Below are positions 7,307-15,100 of a stretch of DNA of 28,137 bases, one piece after another. Under the pieces are notes generated by a model. That model did not search any database. It was not told the DNA's origin and worked only from the letters and a program-made list of their open reading frames with translations. Origin of the DNA: CAYLJO01 sp964383905 (GTDB lineage: Bacteria > Acidobacteriota > Blastocatellia > Pyrinomonadales > Pyrinomonadaceae); NCBI GenBank assembly GCA_964383905.1, contig CAYLJO010000063.1, positions 1 to 28,137 on the forward strand. Direction: 5' to 3'. Positions within the stretch are counted from its first letter, which is position 1. Each line of letters begins with the position of its first letter. A program made the position numbers and the translations under genes.

Positions 7307-8659
7307 TTGCGGCCTGTACCTGAAGTCACTCTGCCCATCGAAACAGAGCATGGCCGGTTACTGCGCGTCCTCGGCGTCACCTTCGGACTGGCGGTTATCA
7401 TTGGCAACACCATCGGGGCCGGAATCTTACGCACGCCCGGCGACGTCGCGGCCCAATTGCCCGATCCCCGGCTGTTCATCGGGGTATGGATCATCGGCGG
7501 GCTGTATGCCCTGCTCGGCGCCATCTCTTTCGCCGAATTGGGCACTATGATCCCGCGCGCCGGAGGACAATACGCCTTCGCGCATCGTGCGCTGGGCGAT
7601 TATGCCGGTTTCATCGTCGGCTGGAGCGATTGGCTGGCGACGTGCGGCTCGACCGCCGCCATCTCAATTGTCGTCGGCGAATATTCGGGGGTGCTCATCC
7701 CGGCACTCGCCGGACACACAGTAACCGTTGCATCGGCTGTCGCAATCTCCTTTGCGATCCTGCAGTGGCGCGGAGTGCGCTGGGGCAGTCGCACCCAACA
7801 TCTGACCAGCCTGCTCAAAGCGCTCGCCTTCCTGGCCCTGGTGGCGGCCTGTTTCGCCCTCGGTGGCAAGGGTGCGCCGACGTCCCCTTCCGTCGCGCCG
7901 GCGACGAGGCACGCCCCGTTATTCTTCGCGCTGATCCTGGCACTCCAATCGGTGATTTACACGTACGATGGCTGGTACGGCGTGCTCTACTTCTCAGAGG
8001 AGGTGCGCGAGCCCGGACGCGATATTCCCCGGTCAATGTTTGGCGGCGTGCTTTTAATCATCGCCATCTACCTGCTCGTCAACCTGGCATTGCTCTATGT
8101 GCTGCCGATCTCGCAAATAGCCGGCGCGAATCTCGCCGTCGGCGCGGCGGCCCAAGTGATCTTCGGCGCGCATGGGGATACGATTATCAGAGCTCTGACG
8201 ATTGTCTCCATGCTGAGCGGCATTAATGCTTGTCAATTGATGGCGACCCGTACTCTTTTTGCAATGAGCCGCGACGACCTCTTCTCACACAAAGCTGTGA
8301 GGGTTAACGGAGGCGGTACACCCACGGTCGCCTTGTTTGTGAGCACAATGGTTGCCGTGCTCTTTATCCTGAGCGGCACTTTCGAGAAGGTCATTGCTGT
8401 TCTGTCCTTCTTCTTTGTCGCCAATTACACGATGTCCTTCATCTCGGTCTTTGTCCTGCGCTGGCGCGAGCCCGATTTGAACCGGCCTTACCGGGCATGG
8501 GGTTACCCCTGGACCACCGCAATGGCGCTGATTTGCTCCCTTGCGTTCCTGGCGGGAGCAGTCGCGAGTGACATTCAGAATAGTAGTTATGCGCTGCTCC
8601 TGCTGGCATTAAGTTATCCTGCCTTTCTTTCGCTCCGGTGGCTGGCGAGGCGGCGATAA
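7307..8659 (+). CDS. APC-superfamily amino-acid permease
   Basis: 450 aa, hydrophobic throughout, with about 12 membrane segments. The first one carries FGLAVIIGNTIGAGILRTPG, the glycine-rich helix-1 motif of amino acid-polyamine-organocation transporters, and ISFAELGTMIPRAGGQYAF is the typical segment after helix 2. The order and length match the LAT/YfnA-like group, which exchanges or imports neutral amino acids across the inner membrane. The only plausible start is TTG at 7307, with AAGGA nine bases upstream; no in-frame ATG precedes helix 1. The secreted D-aminoacylase follows 46 bases later on the same strand, so the two probably form an operon in which liberated amino acids are taken up. 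Substrate is not determined by sequence alone. Confidence 0.88.
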   Translation: MRPVPEVTLPIETEHGRLLRVLGVTFGLAVIIGNTIGAGILRTPGDVAAQLPDPRLFIGVWIIGGLYALLGAISFAELGTMIPRAGGQYAFAHRALGDYAGFIVGWSDWLATCGSTAAISIVVGEYSGVLIPALAGHTVTVASAVAISFAILQWRGVRWGSRTQHLTSLLKALAFLALVAACFALGGKGAPTSPSVAPATRHAPLFFALILALQSVIYTYDGWYGVLYFSEEVREPGRDIPRSMFGGVLLIIAIYLLVNLALLYVLPISQIAGANLAVGAAAQVIFGAHGDTIIRALTIVSMLSGINACQLMATRTLFAMSRDDLFSHKAVRVNGGGTPTVALFVSTMVAVLFILSGTFEKVIAVLSFFFVANYTMSFISVFVLRWREPDLNRPYRAWGYPWTTAMALICSLAFLAGAVASDIQNSSYALLLLALSYPAFLSLRWLARRR

Positions 8660-8705
8660 GCAAAACGCCGACGTTGAAGGCTCATCGTCACGTGAGAGTA
8701 AGTTA

Positions 8706-10247
8706 ATGAACAAACTCCTAATTTTGGCTCTGTGTCTGAGCGCATTATTGACAACATTTGGGCAATCGTCTCGGCAAGCACATTCGCGGCAAACCGCCCC
8801 GACGATCGCGATCGTCGGGGCCACGCTCATTGATGGCTCGGGCGGGGCTACCTTAAAGGATGCCACGGTGCTGGTCGAAGGAGACCACATTAAGTCTGTA
8901 GGGCCGAGCAATGGGGTGAAAGTTCCGAAAGTGGCACGCGTGATCGAGGCACATGGTCTTATTGTCGCTCCCGGCTTCATAGACATGCACAATCACTCGC
9001 AGGCGGGACTCGACACCGACCCCGGCGCCACCACACAGGTTTCGCAGGGCATTACGACCGTGGCGCTCGGGCAGGACGGCGGCTCGGCGTTTCCCGTCGG
9101 AGAATATCTCACAAATCGTGAGCGATCGCCGGTTGCCCTGAATGTGTTGACCTTTGTCGGGCATGCCACCGTTCGCTCAATTGTAATGGGCAAGGACACC
9201 GCCCGGGCCGCCACCACGGATGAGATCGAGCGGATGGCTAAGTTGGTCGAGCAAGCGATGCGCGAGGGCGCTTTCGGGCTCTCGTCGGGATTAGAGTACG
9301 AGGTCGGCAAACCGGCGACGACCGAAGAAGTCATTGCTCTGGCGCGCGTCGCGGGTCGCTTCAGCGGGCTTTACATCAGCCACGTTCGCGACGAAGGTAA
9401 TCTGGTCATGGAGTCTTTCAAAGAGATTATCCGCATCGGACGCGAAGCTCACCTGCCCGTCCAGATTTCCCATATCAAGATGGCCAGCGCGGATGTCTGG
9501 GGGAAAGCGCCCCAGGCTGTGGCGCTCATTAACGATGCCCGCCGTGGTGGACTCGATATTACGGCAGACTGTTACCCTTATGACGCCTGGCACTCGACCA
9601 TCAAGGTGCTCATCCCAAGCGGCCGCCACGATAATCCGGTAGATGTCGCGCAGGGTCTGGCTGATGTTGGAGGCGCGCAAAACGTGATGATCGTTAACTG
9701 CAAGACCCACCCCGATTATGAATTCAAGACCCTTGAAGCGGTGGCGAAGGAGCACGGACAGGGGCCCGTCGAAATGTACATGCAGGTCGTCAAAGATGGC
9801 GGGGCGAATGTTGTGGTCCGATCGATGAAGGAGGAGGATATACGCACCTTTTATCAGCAGCCCTGGGTGATGGTGGGAAGCGACGGGGGCATCGGGATGC
9901 GCCACCCCCGCGGCGCTGGAACATATCCGCGGGTGCTCGGCCGCTTTGTGCGGGAGTTGCACTGGCTGACCATTGAGGAGGCGGTCCGCAAGATGACGCA
10001 GCTTCCGGCCTGGAGGCTCGGGTTAAAAGATCGTGGTCTGGTCCGACCCGGCATGAAAGCCGATCTCGTGCTCTTTGACCCGGCGACTATCATTGACCGT
10101 TCAACTTTTAAGGAGCCGCAGTTGGTTGCAAAAGGGGTCAGCCGTGTTTTCGTCAACGGCGTAGAGGTCTGGCGCGATGGCGCCACGACGGGCAACAGAC
10201 CTGGCATGGTCCTGCGACACATCTATGAGGATCGGCATACTCGTTGA
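8706..10247 (+). CDS. Secreted N-acyl-D-amino-acid deacylase (D-aminoacylase), amidohydrolase family
   Basis: 513 aa. The N-terminus MNKLLILALCLSALLTTFG is a signal peptide, so the enzyme acts in the periplasm or outside. The mature part is a metal-dependent TIM-barrel amidohydrolase: GFIDMHNHS (H95-x-H97, first metal ligands), SSGLEYEVG, YISHVRDEG, QISHIKMA and VGSDGGIGMRHPR, then the C-terminal return to the small beta domain in GMKADLVLFDPATIID. These are the motifs of the D-aminoacylase/dihydroorotase-like group, which releases D-amino acids from N-acyl forms. Related enzymes cut other N-acyl or dipeptide bonds, so the exact substrate is open. Start: ATG at 8706 with only a weak GAGAG upstream. 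It follows the permease by 46 bases. A 26-bp perfect palindrome lies in its early coding region. Confidence 0.88.
   Translation: MNKLLILALCLSALLTTFGQSSRQAHSRQTAPTIAIVGATLIDGSGGATLKDATVLVEGDHIKSVGPSNGVKVPKVARVIEAHGLIVAPGFIDMHNHSQAGLDTDPGATTQVSQGITTVALGQDGGSAFPVGEYLTNRERSPVALNVLTFVGHATVRSIVMGKDTARAATTDEIERMAKLVEQAMREGAFGLSSGLEYEVGKPATTEEVIALARVAGRFSGLYISHVRDEGNLVMESFKEIIRIGREAHLPVQISHIKMASADVWGKAPQAVALINDARRGGLDITADCYPYDAWHSTIKVLIPSGRHDNPVDVAQGLADVGGAQNVMIVNCKTHPDYEFKTLEAVAKEHGQGPVEMYMQVVKDGGANVVVRSMKEEDIRTFYQQPWVMVGSDGGIGMRHPRGAGTYPRVLGRFVRELHWLTIEEAVRKMTQLPAWRLGLKDRGLVRPGMKADLVLFDPATIIDRSTFKEPQLVAKGVSRVFVNGVEVWRDGATTGNRPGMVLRHIYEDRHTR
8796..8821. repeat. 26-bp perfect palindrome inside the D-aminoacylase gene
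   Basis: The half-site GCCCCGACGATCG is followed directly by its exact reverse complement, with no spacer. It encodes part of the segment just after the signal peptide (PTIAIVG). It includes GATCGCGATC at its centre. No function is known. Confidence 0.7.
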
Positions 10248-10303
10248 GACAAGATTCGCTGTGATGGCCCACCCGGCAATTACAATTAGAGACATCGAAC
10301 CGG

Positions 10304-10328
10304 TCCGCGAGATGCGGGCCCTCGCGGA
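10304..10328. terminator. Stem-loop between convergent genes
   Basis: TCCGCGAG (10304-10311) and CTCGCGGA (10321-10328) form an 8-bp perfect stem with a 9-nt loop, 57 bases after the D-aminoacylase stop and ahead of the convergent FAD oxidoreductase. No T run follows, so it is at best a weak or bidirectional transcript-end structure. Confidence 0.35.
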
Positions 10329-10354
10329 GTTGCAATTTAGCTTCTGCTCGACCT

Positions 10355-10428
10355 ATCTTGTTTGTTCTTTGTTTCCCTGTTTTTCCTCTGCGCTCCTCTC
10401 GGGTCCTCTGCGGTTCAAATCTTTGTTT
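10355..10428 (-). repeat. Degenerate AGAGG-type short repeats, intergenic
   Basis: Read on the minus strand the stretch contains GCAGAGGACC, CGAGAGGAGC and GCAGAGGAAA in succession, then AAACAGGGAAACAAAGAACA. The copies are 10-11 bases apart. The plus strand is correspondingly pyrimidine-rich. Similar 'CGCAGAGGACGCAGAG' strings are scattered between genes in many acidobacterial and planctomycete genomes, as far as I recall. Confidence 0.5.
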
Positions 10429-10476
10429 GCGGCTCGGTCGCACTTTGTACATGACGGGCAAACTCAATCCTCAATG

Positions 10477-11631
10477 TTAGAACACTGAACGCTCCTGCAC
10501 CTTACCCTTCGTCGCGAGCGTAAAGCGTGGTTCGAGGGTACCGCCGTCTGTAATTCTGGCCGCGACATATTCACCCACTGCCGGCCCATGTTTGAAGCCG
10601 TGGCCGGAGCCGCCCCCGACCAACCAGACGTTATCAAAAGCGGGATGGCGATCAATCAGGAAATCGCCGTTCGAGGTATTTTCGTACTGGCAGACGCGGG
10701 TTTCCAGCAGAGGCTGTGACCGCAGCCCAGGCAAGCGCAGGGCAAGATACTGTCTCACCTCTGTGAGGCCCTCGGCTGTCACGACTCGATCGTTACTGTC
10801 GGGGTCGAACGGCAGACCGTGACGATCGATCGCGATCTTGAACCCACGACCCTCCAGATCAGGGACGGCGTAGACCAAATCATTGAAGTCAATCCAGACG
10901 GGCATGGCGGGTGGGGCGAATCGCCGGTCACCGGCCTCGACGCCGAAGAAAAAGACCTCCTGACGTGTCGGGTGAATAATGGCTTTCAGCAAAGCGGGGA
11001 AGACCTTGGGCAGCCACGGGCCGCAAGCAAAGACAAAGCTTCCGGCCGAGATGCGTTGGCCGCTTCGCGTGATGACAGAGGCCAAACGCCCTTCGCCCGC
11101 CGGCGCCACGACGGCTTCCGGCAAGTAGGCGACACCTTTTATGAGCGCTTCGCGGACGACCGCGTGGACGGCGCGGCGGGCCATCAGCGCCCCGCTGTCG
11201 GGCTCGAGAATGGCCCACGTCACCGGCCCAAAATTGATCTGCGGGTAGCGTTCTTCAAGTTCTGCACGCGACAGCTTTTCAAATCGAACACCCGATCCCT
11301 GCAGCGTTTGGACGGTGCTGACCGAATAAGGATCGTCCCGCTGGGCCATCCACAGCACACCGGTGCGGTGAAAGAGAGGCTCCTCGACTTGACGAAAGAA
11401 GTCCTGCCAGAGTGCGAGCGAACGCACGGCCCAGCGCGTGTATACCTCATCAGCGCCGTAGCCCATGCGGATGATTCGTGATTCCCCGCCGGAGCTGGCG
11501 CGGCTGTTGGCCGTGCCATACGCATCAAGCAGGATTACGGCCCTTCCAGACTGATGCAAGTGATAAGCCGTCCAGGCGCCGAAGACTCCCGCGCCGATCA
11601 CGGCCACATCACAAGTCTGAACAGTCTGCAT
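10477..11631 (-). CDS. FAD-dependent amine oxidase, sarcosine oxidase / N-methyltryptophan oxidase type
   Basis: 384 aa, the usual length for the monomeric sarcosine oxidase family. The dinucleotide-binding motif GAGVFG is at 13-18, and SSGGESRIIR (46-55) is the typical loop near the flavin. C314 in RVCQYENTSNGDFLID lies where family members attach FAD covalently through a cysteine, so covalent flavin is likely. GGGSGHGFKHGPAVGE (339-354) is the C-terminal FAD-contact segment. The reaction is oxidative demethylation or deamination of a secondary or primary amino acid, producing H2O2; the substrate could be sarcosine, N-methyl amino acids, pipecolate or similar. The protein is cytoplasmic. No ribosome site is evident before the ATG. 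It is convergent with the D-aminoacylase and 88 bases downstream of the ferredoxin, behind a strong hairpin. Confidence 0.87.
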   Translation of the reverse strand: MQTVQTCDVAVIGAGVFGAWTAYHLHQSGRAVILLDAYGTANSRASSGGESRIIRMGYGADEVYTRWAVRSLALWQDFFRQVEEPLFHRTGVLWMAQRDDPYSVSTVQTLQGSGVRFEKLSRAELEERYPQINFGPVTWAILEPDSGALMARRAVHAVVREALIKGVAYLPEAVVAPAGEGRLASVITRSGQRISAGSFVFACGPWLPKVFPALLKAIIHPTRQEVFFFGVEAGDRRFAPPAMPVWIDFNDLVYAVPDLEGRGFKIAIDRHGLPFDPDSNDRVVTAEGLTEVRQYLALRLPGLRSQPLLETRVCQYENTSNGDFLIDRHPAFDNVWLVGGGSGHGFKHGPAVGEYVAARITDGGTLEPRFTLATKGKVQERSVF

Positions 11632-11659
11632 CAGATGCGGCTAAATTAAAGCGTCAGCA

Positions 11660-11694
11660 GCGGCCGGCCGGTTGAGCTTCAACCGGCCGGCCGC
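11660..11694 (-). terminator. GC-rich hairpin after the ferredoxin gene
   Basis: GCGGCCGGCCGGTTG (11660-11674) pairs perfectly with 11680-11694 around a 5-nt loop: a 15-bp, very stable stem. It lies 25 bases past the ferredoxin stop on the minus strand and just before the oxidase gene. A loose T-rich stretch (CTTTAATTTA) follows on the minus strand about 10 bases later. It probably ends or attenuates ferredoxin transcription. Confidence 0.6.
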
Positions 11695-11719
11695 GCCGGC
11701 TATTTGCTTGGTTTCAGTT

Positions 11720-12016
11720 TCACTCCGCCGGCCCCGTACATTTTGGCCCGTGCAGCGCCGGCTTCTTGATGCTGATGACCGGATAATTAGCCGCTTCTGC
11801 ATTGAGCTCGGTCCACTCTTGATATTGCTCAGGCACGTTCACGTCGGCAAAGATCGCCTCGACCGGGCACTCCGGTACGCAGACGTCGCAGTCGATGCAG
11901 GTCTCAGGATTGATGTAAAGCCGGTCAGGCAACTCATGAAACGCTTCGACGGGGCAGACCACGGCGCAGTCCGTGTACTTGCAATCCACGCATAATTCCG
12001 TTACGACATACGTCAT
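11720..12016 (-). CDS. fdxA: 7Fe-type ferredoxin (3Fe-4S / 4Fe-4S)
   Basis: 98 aa, small and acidic, an electron carrier. The first cluster motif CVDCKYTDCAVVCPVEAF has C9, C12, C17 and C21; the second, CIDCDVCVPECPVEAI, has C40, C43, C46 and C50. The spacing CxxCxxxxCxxxCP followed by a tail that extends well past the second motif (residues 55-98, with EWTELN) is that of the FdxA / Azotobacter ferredoxin I group, where the first site holds a 3Fe-4S cluster and the second a 4Fe-4S cluster. The GGAG ribosome site is nine bases before the ATG. Its electron partner is not in the window; the neighbouring PPDK shares the strand but is separated by a repeat-rich gap of 124 bases. Confidence 0.92.
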   Translation of the reverse strand: MTYVVTELCVDCKYTDCAVVCPVEAFHELPDRLYINPETCIDCDVCVPECPVEAIFADVNVPEQYQEWTELNAEAANYPVISIKKPALHGPKCTGPAE

Positions 12017-12060
12017 CTTATAAGTCTCCTTTTACCTGTCCAAAAAGTACAAGGTCCGAT

Positions 12061-12128
12061 GTCCAAAGTCGAGATTTTAAAGTCCAAGGTCGAAAGTCCA
12101 AAGTCGGTCCTGACCTTGGACTTTGGAC
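12061..12128. repeat. GTCCAAAGTC direct and inverted repeats downstream of ppdK
   Basis: Copies of GTCCAA(A/G)GTC begin near 12061, 12082 and 12096, and an inverted copy occupies 12112-12128. AAAGTCCAAGGTC (12079-12091) pairs perfectly with GACCTTGGACTTT (12112-12124), so the minus-strand transcript leaving ppdK can form a 13-bp stem. There is no T tract; it may still slow or end transcription. Confidence 0.6.
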
Positions 12129-12140
12129 CTTCCTGCTATA

Positions 12141-15100
12141 CTAGTCGGAGGTAGTGCCGGCGGTCGCTTCCGCAGTACGTGCCCTTGACACATCCGCCGG
12201 AATGGCCTGCGCCGCGGCCAAGCGAGCAACCGGAACGCGGAAGGGCGAACAGCTGACATAGTCCAGGCCAATCTCATGGCAAAAGGCGATTGAATTTGGC
12301 TCGCCGCCATGCTCCCCGCAGATACCAATCTTGAGGTCGGATTTGACACGGCGGCCGCGTTCGGTCCCGATCCGCACTAACTCGCCGACGCCGTCGCGGT
12401 CGAGCACCTGAAACGGATCGTCCGGCAGGATTTTACGCTCGACGTAGTTGGGGAGAAAGCGTCCCGAGTCATCACGGCTCAAGCCGAAGGTGGTCTGCGT
12501 CAGATCGTTAGTCCCGAACGAGAAAAAGTCGGCATAGGCGGCGATTTTACTCGCCGTCAACGCCGCCCGCGGCAACTCGATCATCGTCCCGACCGTATAT
12601 TTAACGGTCATTCCGTATTCATCCATCACCTGGCGGGCGACCTCGTGAATGAGGGCCGCTTGATGCCGCAGCTCCTCGTCGGTAGAGACCAGCGGGACCA
12701 TAATCTCAGGCATCACGACAACCCCCTCGCCCTGAACCTGGCAGGCGGCCTCGAAGATAGCGCGGACCTGCATCCGCGTCACCTCGGGGTAGACCAGCCC
12801 GAGGCGACAACCCCGGTGCCCGAGCATCGGGTTAGCCTCGCGAAGCCGCTCGATCTGGCGCAGGAGACGCCGCTTCTGATCAATCTCGTCAAGCAGGTGG
12901 TCCATCTCGCCCATACGGCCGGTGCGCTGGAGAGACATTTTCAGATCGGCCAGATCGCCGAGCAGCTCCTGCAGGTTAGGTAGGAATTCATGCAACGGTG
13001 GGTCGAGCAAGCGAATGGTGACGGGCAGGTTCGCCATCACACGGAAGATGCCGATGAAATCCTTGCGCTGTAATGGGAGAAGCTTCTCGAGAGCTTTTTC
13101 GCGGGCGCCCAGCCCGTCGGCCAGGATCATCTCGCGCATCACGGCCAGTCGCTCATCACCAAAAAACATGTGCTCGGTACGGCACAGCCCGATGCCTTCG
13201 GCGCCGAAATCGCGGGCCACTTGAGCGTCCTGAGGCGTGTCGGCATTGGTCCGCACGCGCAGGCGGCGCAACTCATCCGCCCAGCCCATCAGCTCGTGAA
13301 AATCCGGGCCGAGACTGGGTTGGACCGTCGGAACCTGCCCGAGGAACACCTTGCCTGTCGAACCATCAACCGTAATCCACTCCCCTTTAGTAACGACCTT
13401 GTCCTCGACGCCGAATTGCTGCTGGCTGTAATCAATGTCGAGTGCGCCCGCGCCTGAAACACACGGTTTGCCCATACCCCGCGCGACAACCGCGGCGTGA
13501 CTGTTCGACACCAGCACCGGGGTCAGGCGGCTAGAGAAGACTACGAAATTTTTGTCCAAATCATCACTAGCCTCTACCTCAAAGTTATAAACAAGCGCAG
13601 CTTCTGGGCCACCGACCAGCTTGACCCGGTAGGAGCGCAGTGATGAATCAAGGAGCGCCTTAACCTCCGCGCGTGTCTCGCCGACGCAGAGCGGGAGTAT
13701 ATCGCGTCGCAGGCTCTCAGTGCCGAATATAATGTTGCGCTTGATCCCCTCGCGTACGCGACCCATAAAATTAACTTGCTCAACGATATCATTAAAGAGC
13801 GGCTTGACCGCAAAGCACTTGGACTCATACTGTCGCTTTGGTATCTCGCCTTTAACGCGCCGAGTGAAAGCTAATATGTCATTAACATGTTCGGCGATTT
13901 GAAGGGTGTAGTTCTCACGATTACTGGTAATTTGAGGTACGATGCCTAATCGCAAACAGGCCAGGGCCAGGCCTTCCAGTAATCTCATGTTGGTCTGTGA
14001 CACACTGATCTGCAGGCGAACGGCGCTCGACTCAACCGCATAGGTGCCGTCGCCATCCACATAGCCGGCCAGGAAGTTGAGCAGTGCCGGTCTATCTAGT
14101 GTCAGCACCCATTGGCTCAGACGGTCGCGAATCTCGGCCAAGCGGGAGGCCGGCTCCCGGCGATAACAGATGCGATCTTCGACACCGCCGTGAATCTGGC
14201 GACCATTGAGTATTGCCTCCGTATCGCGTGCGCGAACATAAGTGAATGGAACTCCCAGAGCCTGCTCAAACGATTGCTCGACAGCACTAATGAAGGCGGC
14301 CTTTTCGGGAGTCGGCTTCTCAGTGAAGGTAACAGAACCTTTAGTCGGTTTAAGGTTAATGTACCCGTCCGATAGTATGGCCCCCGCGACATAGGCCATA
14401 TCAGGTGAGACGGATGCCTCATCCAGCGATGGGACTCGGTCAATGACTATCAAAAAGTTTTCATCGGATAGCACAGCAGCCAGCCGCTTCTTGGTTAGCT
14501 TGCGATTCTGAATCGTAAACATCTTATGGTCAGCGGTCATGCGTAGGACGTTATGCCCGGCACGACCTGTTTGTGAGACGGAAACCGTAATGACCTCTGA
14601 TGCCCGACGCCCCGCGGCAATAATCCGACGCCACACCGCTTGGAGCGCGCGACTATCAAACGATAGGATGCGAAGATCGTTGGCGCCCTCTTCCATTATC
14701 TTAAATGCGGTTTCCGCCGTGAGCATGCCACGGTCGGTGAGGATCCGGGTTTCGCCGTGGACACAAGTCATCCCCCCGCGGGCCGTCACGATACCCTGTG
14801 CAGCCACCATCCCGTGAAAGTCGTCCGGGCTGGTCTCCTCGCGGACGAGAATGACTTTCTCACCGCCGCCGGCCATATTCTCTGCCTCGTCGGGGCTGAA
14901 GACGACTCGACCCTGAGCCGCGCCGGGGCTGGCCGGCAGACCGGTCGCCAAAACAACTGCGTCGGTGTTTGGATCCACCATCGGGTGCAGCAGTTGGTCC
15001 AGCTGCGCTGGGGTCACGCGGTGGACGGCTGTGGTGCGGTCAATCAGCCCCTCATGCACCATATCGACGGCGACGCGGACGGCTGCCGCCCCGGTCCGTT

